Positions 1-9,258 of a stretch of DNA of 64,000 nt are shown in pieces. Position 1 is the first letter of the stretch. Each line of letters begins with the position of its first letter. A program made the translations under genes and the position numbers. The stretch lies in the NCBI RefSeq assembly GCF_015477355.1, contig NZ_JADLRJ010000004.1:434001-498000 (forward strand), given 5' to 3'. Under the pieces are notes generated by a model. It did no database searches. It saw only the letters and a program-made list of their open reading frames with translations, and was not told the origin of the DNA. This stretch comes from Nocardia blacklockiae (GTDB lineage Bacteria; Actinomycetota; Actinomycetes; Mycobacteriales; Mycobacteriaceae).

Positions 1-361
1 GCTTGTCGGTGACCACGGTTTCGGCGTACAGGGTGTCGCCGTGGAACAGCGGCTTCGGGAACGCGATATCGGAGAAACCCAGATTCGCGACGAGCGTGCC
101 CTGCGTCAGCTGCGTGATCGACAAACCGATCAGCGTCGACAGCGTAAACATGGAATTCACCAGCCGCTGGTGGAACGGCGGCTGCGCGTCGGCGAAGGCG
201 GCGTCGAGATGCAAGGCCTGGGTATTCATCGTGACCGTCGTGAACAGCACGTTGTCGGCCTCGGTGAGGGTGCGACCGGGCCGGTGCTCGTAGAGCACGT
301 CGGTCTCGAATTCCTCGAACCACAGCCCGCGCTGCACGACCCGGCGCAACTGCTCGGTCAC
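1..361 (-). CDS. MaoC-like enoyl-CoA hydratase, N-terminal part (leucine operon)
   Basis: Only the first 120 codons are in the window; the gene runs off the left edge. The GTG start (361-359) overlaps the stop of the upstream acyl-CoA dehydrogenase as GTGA, so the two are translationally coupled. The visible part reads as a hotdog-fold MaoC/FAS1-type dehydratase, with the 'HLDAAFADA' stretch and a 'GFSEIAFPKPLFHGDTLYAETVV' type core. Family members hydrate or dehydrate enoyl-CoA thioesters. Position and order match Rv2499c in the M. tuberculosis leucine-degradation operon. The next gene there is a CitE-like lyase, which would lie outside this window. The family call is firm and the substrate is inferred from context. 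Confidence 0.85.
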   Translation of the reverse strand, partial: MTEQLRRVVQRGLWFEEFETDVLYEHRPGRTLTEADNVLFTTVTMNTQALHLDAAFADAQPPFHQRLVNSMFTLSTLIGLSITQLTQGTLVANLGFSDIAFPKPLFHGDTLYAETVVTDK

Positions 362-1518
362 AATCCCAGCTCCCGTCCGATCAGCATCAGCTGCACCTCG
401 GTGGTGCCCTCGCCGATTTCCAGAATCTTGCTGTCGCGATAGTGCCGGGCCACAGCGTATTCGTTCATGAAGCCGTAACCGCCGAAGACCTGCGTGGCGT
501 CGCGGGCATTGTCCATGGCCGCCTCGCTGGCGACGAGCTTCGCGATCGCGGCCTGCTTCTTGAACGGCTTGCCCGCGAGCATGAGCGCGGCCGCGTCGTA
601 GTAGGCGGTGCGGGCGGCGTGGGCGCGCGCCTCCATCCGACCGATCTTGAAGGCGATGGCCTGATTGCGGCCGATGGCCTGACCGAACGCCTCCCGCTCG
701 TGCGCGTAGCGGACGCTCTCGTCGACGCACCCCTGGGCCGCGCCGACCGCGAGCGCGGCGATGGCGATCCGGCCCTCGTCGAGGATGCGCAGGAAGTTGG
801 CGTAGCCGCGCCCGCGCTCGCCGAGCAGATTCTCCTGCGGCACACGGACATCGGTGAAACTCAGCGGGTGGGTGTCCGAGGCGTTCCAGCCGACCTTGTT
901 GTAGGCGGGTTCGGCGACGAAGCCGGGCGTGTCGGTCGGCACCAGGATCGTGGAAATCTCCTTCTTGCCACCCGCCTCCCCGGTCACCGCCGTCACCGTG
1001 ACCAGCCGGGTGATATCGGTGCCGGAGTTGGTGATGAACTGCTTGCTGCCGTTGATGATCCAGTCGTCGCCGTCGAGCACCGCGGTGGTCCGGGTGCCGC
1101 CGGCGTCGCTGCCCGCACCCGGCTCGGTGAGGCCGAAGCCGGCCAGGGCGCGGCCTGAGGTCAACTGCGGCAGCCATTCCTGTTTCTGCTTGTCGTCGCC
1201 GAACCGGTAGATCGGCATCGCGCCCAGCGAGACGCCCGCCTCCAGGGTGATCGCGACGCTCTGGTCGACCTTGCCGAGCTCCTCCAGCGCCAGGCAGAGG
1301 GCGAAATAGTCGCCGCCCATGCCGCCGTACTCCTCGGGGAACGGCAGCCCGAACAGGCCCATGTCGGCCATGCCGGACACCACCTCGTACGGGAAGCTGT
1401 GCTCCGCATCGTGTTTCGCGGCCACCGGCGCGACGACCTGGCGCGCGAACTCCCGGACGGTGAGCGCGAGGTCGCGGTATTCGTCGGGAAGGGTGCCCGT
1501 GGACAGGAAGTCGGTCAT
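358..1518 (-). CDS. Acyl-CoA dehydrogenase, FadE19/isovaleryl-CoA type
   Basis: 386 residues, full family length. It is a flavin-dependent acyl-CoA dehydrogenase with the N-terminal helical, middle beta and C-terminal helical domains in order. Visible motifs are '[15 protein letters not shown]' (FAD/substrate loop) and the C-terminal '[10 protein letters not shown]', whose Glu (about residue 370) is the usual catalytic base of short-chain members. It follows the carboxylase alpha gene with a 4-bp overlap (ATGA type) and overlaps the MaoC gene downstream. By synteny it is the counterpart of Rv2500c (fadE19), so a branched acyl-CoA such as isovaleryl-CoA is the likely substrate. Which branched acyl-CoA is used cannot be read from the sequence. 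Confidence 0.93.
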   Translation of the reverse strand: MTDFLSTGTLPDEYRDLALTVREFARQVVAPVAAKHDAEHSFPYEVVSGMADMGLFGLPFPEEYGGMGGDYFALCLALEELGKVDQSVAITLEAGVSLGAMPIYRFGDDKQKQEWLPQLTSGRALAGFGLTEPGAGSDAGGTRTTAVLDGDDWIINGSKQFITNSGTDITRLVTVTAVTGEAGGKKEISTILVPTDTPGFVAEPAYNKVGWNASDTHPLSFTDVRVPQENLLGERGRGYANFLRILDEGRIAIAALAVGAAQGCVDESVRYAHEREAFGQAIGRNQAIAFKIGRMEARAHAARTAYYDAAALMLAGKPFKKQAAIAKLVASEAAMDNARDATQVFGGYGFMNEYAVARHYRDSKILEIGEGTTEVQLMLIGRELGL

Positions 1519-3557
1519 GCGCGGTGTTCCTCTTGCTCGGCGTTCTGTGGTTCGGCGTGCTCCGGCTCGGGGACGATGCGCGCGAGCAGCTGGTCCACCT
1601 GCACCTGTCGTCCCGAATCCACCAGCAGCTCAACGGTTCCCGCGATCGGCGCGGTGAGCGTGTGCTCCATCTTCATGGCCTCCACGACCACGATCGGCGC
1701 GCCCGCGGCGACCACGTCCCCGGCGGCGGCGGACACCGCGATCACCGCGCCCGGCATGGGGCTGCGGATCTCGGCGTCGCCCACCTGCACGGTGTCGGCG
1801 CGCGGACTCGCCTCGGCCACCTCGCGCAGCGTCGCCACGCCGTGCGCGTCGGCCACCCACAGCTGTCCGTCGTGCTCGGCGACCCGCACGCGGCGGCGCA
1901 CGCCGTCGAGCGTCAGCACCAGCACGTCGCCGTCCAGTTCCGCTGCCGCCGAACGGGTTTCGCCCTCGTCGACCCGGACCTGCGCGGCGTCGGGGGTGCC
2001 GGTCACGGAGACGTGCACGGTGCGCTCACCGCCGGTCAGCCGGAAGGTGGCCGGTGCGGCCGCGCCCACCCGCCAGCCGCTCGGGATCTCCCAGGGATCC
2101 GCGGCCGCCGCCGGCCACCGGCGCAGCCAGCGCAGCAGGGCCGCCGCGAGGAACTGCTCGTCGGAGACGGGCGCGGGTCGGAAGTCCTCGGCGCGCCGGT
2201 CCAGCAGGCCGGTGTCCAGCCGCCCCGCGACCACATCCGGGTCGGCGAGCAGGAAGCGCAGGAAGTCGGTGTTCGTCCGCACCCCGAGCACCAGGGTGTC
2301 GGCCAGGGCTCGGTCCAGGGCCGTGAGGGCGTCGGCGCGATGCGGGGCGTACGCGATCACCTTCGACAGCATCGGGTCGTAGTCGCTGCCGACCACGGTC
2401 CCGGCCCGCAGGCCCGAATCCACCCGCACCCCTGCGCCTTCGGGCTCGGCCAGCGCGAGCACGGTGCCGCCGGTCGGGAGGAAGTCGCGACCGGGATCCT
2501 CGGCGTACACGCGGGCCTCGATCGCGTGGCCGGTCATCCGGACGTCCTCCTGCGCGACCGCGAGCTTCTGCCCGGCCGCCACCCGCACTTGGCACTCCAC
2601 CAGGTCGACGCCGGTGATCATCTCGGTGACCGGGTGCTCCACCTGCAGGCGGGTGTTCATCTCCATGAAGAAGAACTCGTCGGGGCGATCGGCGGACACG
2701 ATGAACTCGACCGTGCCGGCCCCGACGTAGTCGACGCTGCGGGCGGTGTTGCAGGCGGCCGCGCCGATCCGGGCCCGGGTCTCGGCGTCCAGCAGCGGCG
2801 AGGGCGCCTCCTCGATCACCTTCTGGTGCCGGCGTTGCAGGCTGCACTCTCGCTCGCCCAGGTGCAGCACCTGGCCGAAGCGGTCGGCGAGGACCTGCAC
2901 CTCGATGTGCCGGGGCCGGGTGACGAACCGCTCCAGGAACAGCGTGTCGTCGCCGAAGGACGCGGCGGCCTCGCGGCGGGCGCTGCGCAGCGCCTCGGCC
3001 AGCCGCTCGGGCTCGTGCACCAGCCGCATGCCCTTGCCACCGCCCCCGGCGGACGGCTTCACCAGCACCGGATAGCCGATATCGCCTGCGGCGTCGAGCA
3101 ATTCGGCGTCGGTGAGCCCCGGCCGGGCGATCCCCGGCACCACCGGCACGCCGAAGTCGGCGACCGCGTTCTTGGCCGCGATCTTGTCGCCCATGATCTC
3201 GATGGCGCGGGCGGGCGGGCCCAGGAACACGATGCCCGCGCGGGCCAGCGCCGCCGCGAACGCCGGATTCTCCGACAGGAAGCCGTATCCGGGGTGGACC
3301 GCCTGCGCGCCCGTGCGCACCGCGGCGTCGACCACCCGCTCGATATCGAGATAGCTCTCCCGCGCGGGGGCCGGGCCCAGACGCACGGCGATGTCGGCGT
3401 CGCGGACGTGGCGGGCGCCCGCGTCGGCGTCGCTGTAGACCGCGACCGAGCGAATTCCCATGGCGCGCAACGTCCGTATCACCCGCACGGCGATCTCGCC
3501 GCGATTGGCGACCAGCACGGTGTCGAACGGGACCGGCGAATTGTTCAGCATCGTCAT
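1515..3557 (-). CDS. accA1: Biotin-dependent acyl-CoA carboxylase alpha subunit (BC-BCCP)
   Basis: 680 residues. Biotin carboxylase comes first (N-terminal '[16 protein letters not shown]', ATP-grasp glycine loop '[13 protein letters not shown]', '[14 protein letters not shown]'), then a linker region and a C-terminal biotinyl domain with 'EAMKMEH', the biotinylated Lys being about residue 629. It carboxylates biotin with ATP and bicarbonate for the partner carboxyltransferase encoded immediately upstream. The start is ATG 3557, overlapping the accD1 stop by one base (TGATG); a second in-frame ATG lies two codons on. The order accD1-accA1-fadE19-maoC equals Rv2502c-Rv2499c, which is known to be 3-methylcrotonyl-CoA carboxylase of leucine breakdown. 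The specific acyl-CoA is inferred from that synteny. Confidence 0.93.
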   Translation of the reverse strand: MTMLNNSPVPFDTVLVANRGEIAVRVIRTLRAMGIRSVAVYSDADAGARHVRDADIAVRLGPAPARESYLDIERVVDAAVRTGAQAVHPGYGFLSENPAFAAALARAGIVFLGPPARAIEIMGDKIAAKNAVADFGVPVVPGIARPGLTDAELLDAAGDIGYPVLVKPSAGGGGKGMRLVHEPERLAEALRSARREAAASFGDDTLFLERFVTRPRHIEVQVLADRFGQVLHLGERECSLQRRHQKVIEEAPSPLLDAETRARIGAAACNTARSVDYVGAGTVEFIVSADRPDEFFFMEMNTRLQVEHPVTEMITGVDLVECQVRVAAGQKLAVAQEDVRMTGHAIEARVYAEDPGRDFLPTGGTVLALAEPEGAGVRVDSGLRAGTVVGSDYDPMLSKVIAYAPHRADALTALDRALADTLVLGVRTNTDFLRFLLADPDVVAGRLDTGLLDRRAEDFRPAPVSDEQFLAAALLRWLRRWPAAAADPWEIPSGWRVGAAAPATFRLTGGERTVHVSVTGTPDAAQVRVDEGETRSAAAELDGDVLVLTLDGVRRRVRVAEHDGQLWVADAHGVATLREVAEASPRADTVQVGDAEIRSPMPGAVIAVSAAAGDVVAAGAPIVVVEAMKMEHTLTAPIAGTVELLVDSGRQVQVDQLLARIVPEPEHAEPQNAEQEEHRA

Positions 3558-5146
3558 CACATCCGGAAGACACCGTAGGAAACGGGTTCGAGCGGCGCCT
3601 GGGCGCACACCGAGAGGGCAAGGCCGAGAACCGTTCTGGTGTCGGCGGGGTCGATGACGCCGTCGTCCCACAACCGCGCGGTGGAGTAGTAGGGATTGCC
3701 CTGCGCCTCGTACTGCTCGCGGATCGGGGCCTTGAACGCCTCCTGGTCCGCGGCGCTCCAGGAGTCGCCGAGCTGATCGCCGCGCACGGTGGCCAAGACC
3801 GAGGCGGCCTGTTCGCCGCCCATCACCGAGATCCGCGCGTTCGGCCACATCCACAGGAAGCGCGGCGAATACGCGCGGCCGCACATGGAGTAGTTGCCCG
3901 CGCCGTAGGAACCGCCGATCACCACGGTCAGCTTCGGCACGCGCGCGCAGGCGACGGCGGTCACCATCTTCGCGCCGTGCTTGGCGATGCCGCCGGCCTC
4001 GTAGTCGCGGCCGACCATGAAGCCGGTGATGTTCTGCAGGAACACCAGCGGCACGGACCGCTTGTCGCACAGTTCGATGAAATGCGCGCCCTTGACGGCG
4101 GATTCGCCGAACAGCACGCCGTTGTTGGCGACGATGCCGACCGGATGGCCGTGGATGCGGGCGAAGCCGGTGACCAGGGTGCGGCCGTATTCGGCCTTGA
4201 ACTCGGCGAATTCGCCGCCGTCGACGACGCGGCGGATCACCTCGCGCACGTCGTAGGGCGTGCGCAGGTCGACCGGCACCACGTCGTAGAGCTCGGACTG
4301 CGGCGCGATCGGATCCACCGGCGGCGAAACCTCCCACGGCGCCGGCGCCTTGGGCCCCAGGGTGCTCACGATGGAACGCACGATGCGCAGCGCGTGCTGG
4401 TCGTCGTCGGCCAGATGGTCGGTGACTCCCGAAGTGCGCGAGTGCAATTCGCCGCCGCCGAGTTCCTCCGCGGTGACCACCTCACCGGTGGCCGCTTTCA
4501 CCAGCGGAGGCCCGCCCAGGAAGATGGTGCCCTGGTTGCGCACGATGACGGCCTCGTCGCTCATGGCCGGGACGTACGCGCCGCCCGCGGTACACGACCC
4601 CAGAACGGCGGCGATCTGCGCGATGCCCGCGGCGCTCATGGTCGCCTGGTTGTAGAAGATGCGGCCGAAGTGCTCGCGGTCGGGGAACACCTCGTCCTGG
4701 TGGGGCAGGTGCGCGCCGCCGGAATCGACGAGATACACACAGGGCAGGCGATTCTGGAGCGCGACCTCCTGCGCCCGCAGGTGCTTCTTGACCGTCATCG
4801 GGTAGTAGGTGCCGCCCTTGACGGTGGCGTCGTTGGCGACGATGACGCACTCGCGACCCGACACCCGGCCGATGCCGGTGATGATGCCCGCGCCCGGGCA
4901 GGCGTCGTCGTACATGCCGGTGGCGGCCAGCGGCGACAGCTCCAGGAACGGGCTGCCCTGGTCGAGCAGCTGGTCGACCCGCTGCCGCGGCAGCAGCTTG
5001 CCGCGCGCCACATGCCGCTCGCGCGCCTTGGCCGGCCCGCCGAGCGCGCTCGCCGCCAGCCGCGCGCGCAGATCCTCCACCAGCGCCAGATGCGCGGCGC
5101 GCGGGCCGACCTCGGCCGAGCGCTCCGCGTCCCGCGTCACCGTCAT
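3557..5146 (-). CDS. accD1: Acyl-CoA carboxylase beta subunit (carboxyltransferase)
   Basis: 529 residues, typical for the family. It has two crotonase-like carboxyltransferase halves, including '[19 protein letters not shown]' and '[22 protein letters not shown]' with glycine-rich '[19 protein letters not shown]'. This signature is typical of methylcrotonyl-CoA carboxylase beta chains. It transfers the carboxyl group from biotin on AccA1 to the acyl-CoA. Two starts are adjacent: GTG 5149 and ATG 5146. I chose the ATG because the AGGA at 5157-5154 then sits 7 bases upstream. It is first in the leucine operon and divergent from a TetR gene 95 bp away. Confidence 0.94.
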   Translation of the reverse strand: MTVTRDAERSAEVGPRAAHLALVEDLRARLAASALGGPAKARERHVARGKLLPRQRVDQLLDQGSPFLELSPLAATGMYDDACPGAGIITGIGRVSGRECVIVANDATVKGGTYYPMTVKKHLRAQEVALQNRLPCVYLVDSGGAHLPHQDEVFPDREHFGRIFYNQATMSAAGIAQIAAVLGSCTAGGAYVPAMSDEAVIVRNQGTIFLGGPPLVKAATGEVVTAEELGGGELHSRTSGVTDHLADDDQHALRIVRSIVSTLGPKAPAPWEVSPPVDPIAPQSELYDVVPVDLRTPYDVREVIRRVVDGGEFAEFKAEYGRTLVTGFARIHGHPVGIVANNGVLFGESAVKGAHFIELCDKRSVPLVFLQNITGFMVGRDYEAGGIAKHGAKMVTAVACARVPKLTVVIGGSYGAGNYSMCGRAYSPRFLWMWPNARISVMGGEQAASVLATVRGDQLGDSWSAADQEAFKAPIREQYEAQGNPYYSTARLWDDGVIDPADTRTVLGLALSVCAQAPLEPVSYGVFRM

Positions 5147-5165
5147 CACGCCATCCTGCCCGGTT

Positions 5166-5209
5166 GGTTAATCGCCAATAACTGGAATTTAAGATAACCT
5201 TCATTAACC
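5166..5209. promoter_or_regulatory. Inverted repeat between accD1 operon and divergent TetR gene
   Basis: Perfect 7-bp arms GGTTAAT (5166-5172) and ATTAACC (5203-5209) flank a 30-bp AT-rich spacer in the only intergenic space shared by the two divergent transcripts. The spacer holds the most AT-rich DNA nearby, so both promoters probably lie in it. That this is the binding site of the TetR protein at 5241 is inference from position. Confidence 0.4.
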
Positions 5210-5240
5210 GAGTTGTCCATGCTTGTTCGAAGGAGGCGCG

Positions 5241-5834
5241 ATGAGCAGCGGTGATGCCCCCGCGACCACGCGCCGCGAGCAGTTGAAGGCGCAGCGCAGG
5301 CAGCAGCTGCTGGAGGCCGGCGCGCGCCTGATCGCGGACCGCGGCTTCCCCGGCGTGCGGCTCGACGACCTGGGCGCGGCGGCCGGCATCAGCGGCCCGG
5401 CGGTGTACCGCCACTTCCCCAGCAAGGAGGCGCTGCTGGTGGAATTGCTGGTCGGCGTCAGCCAGCGGCTGCTGGAGGGCGGCAGAGCCGTTGTCGCGCA
5501 GTTCTCCGCGCCGCGCGAGGCACTGGCCCGGCTGATCGACTTCCATCTGGATTTCGCCCTGGGCGAGCCGGAGTTGATCCGCATCCAGGACCGCGATCTG
5601 GAGAATCTGCCCGAGGCCGCACGCCGCCAGGTGCGGCGCACCCAGCGTCAGTACGTCGAACTCTGGGTCTCGGTGCTGTGCCGGCTGCACCCGGATCTGC
5701 CCGAACCCACCGCCCGCGTGCAGGCCCACGCCGTCTTCGGGCTGATCAACTCCACCCCGCACAGCGCCTCGGCGGCACTGGCCACCCGCGCCCGCCCGAT
5801 CCTGCGCGACATGGCCACGGCCGCCCTGTCGTGA
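5241..5834 (+). CDS. TetR-family regulator, divergent from leucine operon
   Basis: 197 residues. The N-terminal TetR helix-turn-helix is clear ('VRLDDLGAAAGISGPAVYRHFPSKEALLVELL', about residues 40-70), followed by an all-helical ligand domain. The ATG at 5241 is chosen over an upstream in-frame TTG because AGGAGG (5231-5236) sits 4 bases before it. The gene is transcribed away from accD1, the usual arrangement for a local repressor, so it probably controls the branched-chain acyl-CoA operon in response to a CoA thioester. That role is inferred, and the ligand is unknown. Confidence 0.85.
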   Translation: MSSGDAPATTRREQLKAQRRQQLLEAGARLIADRGFPGVRLDDLGAAAGISGPAVYRHFPSKEALLVELLVGVSQRLLEGGRAVVAQFSAPREALARLIDFHLDFALGEPELIRIQDRDLENLPEAARRQVRRTQRQYVELWVSVLCRLHPDLPEPTARVQAHAVFGLINSTPHSASAALATRARPILRDMATAALS

Positions 5835-5838
5835 GCGG

Positions 5839-6279
5839 TCAGCGCCGCAGTTCGCGGTCGGCGGTGGCGAGCACCGACCGGATGCCCAGTGCCACCAGCG
5901 GCGCCAGCCCGAGGGTGTAGGCGTCGCCGAAAAGCGGTGCGACAACCTCGAATTGGGCATGCCAGCGCACCCGCGTGCCACCCGGCACCTCGTCGAACCG
6001 CAGCACGCCGTCCTGCGCGCGCATCGGCGGGAACGAGGTGAGGTGGCGGTAGCGCAGCAGTCGCGGCGGCTCGTACTCGACGATCTCCTCGGTCAGCCGC
6101 AGCAGCGGCGTCACGAGCAGCCGGACCGCCCCGACCCCGTGCTCGGCGACATTGCCCGGCCGCACCAGGGTGACCCGGCGGACCAGCGAGACCCGTTGGA
6201 AGTTCGTCGCATCGGTGAGCCAGTCGAACACGTCCTCGATCGGCGCCTGGATCGTGCGTTCCAGGTCCACCTTGCGCAT
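5839..6279 (-). CDS. SRPBCC-family (polyketide cyclase/START-like) protein
   Basis: 146 residues. The start is 'MRKVDLERTIQAPIEDVFDWLTDATNFQRVS', the typical first strand and helices of an SRPBCC ligand-binding domain, and the family pattern of beta strands plus a long C-terminal helix follows. Members bind hydrophobic ligands or act as cyclases/aromatases; no catalytic residue can be assigned here. It converges on the TetR gene, the two stops being 4 bases apart. It faces a roughly 600-bp gap upstream, so it is probably expressed alone. The function is unknown beyond the fold. Confidence 0.8.
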   Translation of the reverse strand: MRKVDLERTIQAPIEDVFDWLTDATNFQRVSLVRRVTLVRPGNVAEHGVGAVRLLVTPLLRLTEEIVEYEPPRLLRYRHLTSFPPMRAQDGVLRFDEVPGGTRVRWHAQFEVVAPLFGDAYTLGLAPLVALGIRSVLATADRELRR

Positions 6280-6899
6280 TCGTACTCCGTTCGGGCCGTG
6301 GTGGTGTGAGACTCGCAGCGCAGCCTACGATTCGAAACACGCGCCGAGCCAGGCACTCGCACCGAACCGATGCGATTTCGAGACCCCTTGTGACCGCTTC
6401 GATTACCCAACGGTGACCAACGCCGCGCGACTCGGACATTTCGGTCCGATAGTGCCGGAATCCTACTCGCACAGCAACTCTCGGGGACGGAGCGTGCGCC
6501 ACGATATTCGGACGTCGAATCATGTTGCAGGACTGTTACTTACAGAACGATCGAGCACGGAGTCGAGAAAACCGTTGAGACAGCGCGGATCCGGGTTCAC
6601 CGGAGGCCGAGCGCTCCCCTGACACCGGACCCAGGGGGCGCGCTCGGTCGTTCGCGATTACCCACACATCGGTTATGTTACTAGTGATTCTCATCATGCG
6701 AAGCCCGTAGGAGCAGCAAATATCGAGTACCTTCGGCTAAGCTCCGCAACGATGTATTCAGAGGTTCATGATATTTCGGCCGCCGGTCCGCGAATACCAC
6801 GCTTGTCATCCGGAACCGGCGGTAACACAGACCGTCGATGAATCGCCTGGTAGCTACCATGGCGTCCATGAATGTCGGCCAGAGAGACAGGCCATACCC
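6280..6899. other. Long low-GC gap upstream of tandem TetR gene
   Basis: About 620 bp without a convincing gene. It is visibly less GC-rich than the surroundings. The open frames here lack the GC-rich third positions seen in the real genes around them. It contains an inverted repeat ATTCG-GACGT-CGAAT (6506-6520) and an AT-rich block near 6660-6800 that is a plausible promoter zone for the downstream regulator. I assign no RNA gene. Confidence 0.5.
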
Positions 6900-8156
6900 G
6901 TGAGTCGAGCACCGCGCGGCACCGCGCACGAGGCAGAACAGCCGACAACAAAACCGCAGGAGCGCGTGATCCGGCGGCGGCCGAAGAACCGCCGGGCCCA
7001 GATCGCGGCGACCTCGGCGGCCGCGTTCGGCTCGCTCGGCTACCACGGCGTCAGCATGGAGGACATCGCCGCCAAGCTGGGCATCTCCTCCGCCGCCCTG
7101 TACCGGCACTATCCGAGCAAATACGCGCTGTTCCGGGAGGAACTGCTGCGGCTGGGCACGGCCACCCTCGCGGCGGTCACGCTGCCCGAGGAGAGCGCCG
7201 GCCGGTCCCCCGAGGAGCGGCTCGGCCAGGTGATCGACGCGATCATCGCCGACACCATCGCCAACCGGACGACGGTCGCACTGGTGCGCTGGGAACGCCG
7301 CTACCTCGAGGACGACGACCGCAAGACCCTCGACGACCAGTTCACCGCGGCCCTGACCACGCTGCGCGACCTGATCGGCGAGCTGCGGCCCGAGCTGTCG
7401 CGGCGCGATCGCCTGGTTCGCGCGGTATCGGTGTTCAGCGTGATCAGCAGCATCGGTGACCATCACGCCGCGCTGCCGGTGAAAGCCATGACGGCCGTGC
7501 TGAATTCGGCGGCGTGGTCGGTCGTCCGGGCCGATCTGCCGGCCGCGCAGACCGCCGCGCGGACGCCGCGCGCGGTGGAGATCCCGCAGTCGTTCAAGCA
7601 CGAGCTGCTGTTGAAGAAGGCCGTCGAACTGTTCCACGAGCGCGGCTATCCGAACGTCAGTGTCGAGGACATCGCGCTGGCGGCCGATCTGTCCGCGGCC
7701 TCGGCGGTCTATCGGTACTACCGGAGCAAGAGCGATCTGCTCGCGGCGGCCTTCCGGCGAGCGGCCGACCGGATGTCGGGGGCGATCGGACCGACGGTCG
7801 CGGCCTCGCCGACACCGGCCCAGGCTCTGTCCAAGCTGATCGATCTGTACGTCGCCGGCTCGTTCGCCGAGCGCGAGCTGACCTTCGTGTACTACGCGGA
7901 GTTCGGGCACGTGGCGGTCGAGGAGCGCACGATGCTGCGCAACGTGCAGCGGCTCATCGTCGCGGAGTGGGTGAAGCTGCTGGTCGAGGTGCGCCCGGAA
8001 CTGCCCGAGGCACAGGCGCGCATCCTGGTGCAGGCGGCCTTCGGGCTGGTCGTCGACCTGGGCCGGGTGTTCGGCAACGACCAGCACATCTGCCCGCCCG
8101 ACCGGGTGAGCAGCCTGATGGAGGTGATCCTGTTCGGGCGGCCGCAACCGCAGTAG
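6900..8156 (+). CDS. Tandem (two-domain) TetR-type transcription factor
   Basis: 418 residues, about twice the usual TetR length. Two complete DNA-binding units are visible: 'VSMEDIAAKLGISSAALYRHYPSKYALF' near residues 48-76, and 'VSVEDIALAADLSAASAVYRYYRSK' near residues 255-280, each followed by its own helical domain. The protein therefore looks like two fused TetR monomers that could bind as an intramolecular pair. An in-frame ATG at 6768 would add 44 residues, but that stretch has no coding look, so GTG 6900 is preferred; the start remains uncertain. No target can be named. It converges on the Nudix regulator at 8169. Confidence 0.82.
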   Translation: MSRAPRGTAHEAEQPTTKPQERVIRRRPKNRRAQIAATSAAAFGSLGYHGVSMEDIAAKLGISSAALYRHYPSKYALFREELLRLGTATLAAVTLPEESAGRSPEERLGQVIDAIIADTIANRTTVALVRWERRYLEDDDRKTLDDQFTAALTTLRDLIGELRPELSRRDRLVRAVSVFSVISSIGDHHAALPVKAMTAVLNSAAWSVVRADLPAAQTAARTPRAVEIPQSFKHELLLKKAVELFHERGYPNVSVEDIALAADLSAASAVYRYYRSKSDLLAAAFRRAADRMSGAIGPTVAASPTPAQALSKLIDLYVAGSFAERELTFVYYAEFGHVAVEERTMLRNVQRLIVAEWVKLLVEVRPELPEAQARILVQAAFGLVVDLGRVFGNDQHICPPDRVSSLMEVILFGRPQPQ

Positions 8157-8168
8157 CCCGGCCGGGCC

Positions 8169-8876
8169 TCAGCTCGGCCGCAGCATCGGCGGATGCAGCA
8201 CCCGCGCCGGTCCCGCCCGGAACAGCTGGGCCGGGCGGCCGCCGCCCACCGTGGTGCGTCCGGTCGGCTCCACGAAACCCGGTGTGCTGGTGACCTTCCG
8301 GTGGAAGTTGCGGGGGTCGATACTGGTTCCCCACACCACCTCGTACACCCGCCGCAGCTCCGCGACGGTGAATTCCGGGGCGCAGAAAGCCGTTGCCAGC
8401 GGCGTGTATTCGAGCTTGGCGCGGGCCCGCTCCACCCCGTCGGTCAGGATGCGGCGGTGGTCGAAGGCCACCCGGCCCCGGTCCACCAGCAACTCCTCGA
8501 CCGACCAGAGGGCGGCCGCCGAGGCGTCCGGACCGGCTTGGGGGGCAGGCAGATTCGGCACCAGCGCGAGATAGGCGGTGCTGATCACCCGGCCGCGGGG
8601 ATCGCGCCCCGGTTCGCCGTAGGTGGCCAGCTGCTCGAGATGCAGGCGATCGGCCCGAATCGCCGTCTCCTCCCGCAGCACCCGCACCGCCGCCGCCGAC
8701 AGGCTCTCGTTCTCCTGCACGAAACCCCCGGGCAGCGCCCACCGGCCGCGATACGGCGCGTACAGCCGCTGTACCAGCAGTGCGCACAGCGTGTCGTTGG
8801 TCGACCGGCGTGCGCCGAGGGTCAGCACGACCAACTCCACCCCCACCGCGGCATTGAGGCGAAAAGCATTGCCCAT
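8169..8876 (-). CDS. NrtR-like Nudix-domain transcriptional regulator
   Basis: 235 residues. An N-terminal Nudix domain (about 10-150) is followed by a winged-helix C-terminus ('FTVAELRRVYEVVWGTSIDPRNFHRKV'), the architecture of NrtR regulators, which sense ADP-ribose-type ligands and in many bacteria repress NAD genes. The Nudix box is degenerate: 'GFVQENE' then 'RVLREETAI'. The first catalytic-helix Glu is Val and the terminal Gly is Ala, so hydrolysis is probably lost, as in several sensor members. A 15-bp palindrome lies just upstream and may be its own operator. No NAD-synthesis gene is adjacent; the neighbours are a 91-residue protein and a defective amidase homologue. Confidence 0.85.
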   Translation of the reverse strand: MGNAFRLNAAVGVELVVLTLGARRSTNDTLCALLVQRLYAPYRGRWALPGGFVQENESLSAAAVRVLREETAIRADRLHLEQLATYGEPGRDPRGRVISTAYLALVPNLPAPQAGPDASAAALWSVEELLVDRGRVAFDHRRILTDGVERARAKLEYTPLATAFCAPEFTVAELRRVYEVVWGTSIDPRNFHRKVTSTPGFVEPTGRTTVGGGRPAQLFRAGPARVLHPPMLRPS

Positions 8877-8890
8877 GGCCGCGATTGTAT

Positions 8891-8905
8891 TCGTCAGAAT
8901 GACGA
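8891..8905. promoter_or_regulatory. Palindrome upstream of NrtR-like gene
   Basis: TCGTCA-GAA-TGACGA has perfect 6-bp arms with a 3-bp centre. It ends 15 bp upstream of the NrtR-like start codon, in the gap between that gene and the 91-residue gene. The position and symmetry suit an autoregulatory operator. Assignment to this regulator is inference. Confidence 0.45.
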
Positions 8906-8942
8906 TAACGAGGGGTCGAGATCTCCGGGGGCGCCCGGCCCG

Positions 8943-9218
8943 CTAGTTCGCCGCGATCTGGGTGAACGGCGCGTAGTCGCGCACATGGCCGTCGGTCCAA
9001 TCCCACAGCGACGCCGGATCCACGGCGATACCGCGCTGGAGCAGCAGTCGCCAGCCGAGGGCTTCGCGCGACCAGATGTCCCCGTCGCGGTCCAGATACA
9101 GGCCGGGCAGGTCGGGTTCCACCGCGGGGGCGGAGATCCGCGGCGCTTCCCGCACCGCGCCCAGTGCGGCCCACACCGCCGATCGATTCGACATCACCGT
9201 CGTGTCCTCTCCGTGCAT
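8943..9218 (-). CDS. Unrecognised 91-residue protein downstream of amidase homologue
   Basis: Encodes 91 residues from ATG 9218, with a good ribosome site (AAAGGAGAGG) just upstream. Residues 37-60 read 'LPGLYLDRDGDIWSREALGWR', and the C-terminus is Trp/Asp rich ('LWDWTDGHVRDYAPF'). There is no signal peptide, membrane segment or cysteine. It starts 40 bp after the stop of the AmiE-like gene on the same strand, so co-transcription is likely. I do not recognise the family. The coding call rests on the ribosome site, its spacing and GC-rich third positions. Confidence 0.65.
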   Translation of the reverse strand: MHGEDTTVMSNRSAVWAALGAVREAPRISAPAVEPDLPGLYLDRDGDIWSREALGWRLLLQRGIAVDPASLWDWTDGHVRDYAPFTQIAAN

Positions 9219-9258
9219 CAGCCTCTCCTTTCTCCCTTGCGTTCGAACGAATTGCGGG

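Noticed and set aside
6280-6768. Open frames in the low-GC gap (for example 6152-6622) as genes
   Set aside because: They lack ribosome sites and the GC-rich third positions typical of this genome, and show no domain.
8156-8167. GCCCGGCCGGGC between tandem TetR and NrtR-like genes as a terminator
   Set aside because: It is a perfect palindrome but too short in loop and without a U tract; it could be chance in GC-rich DNA.
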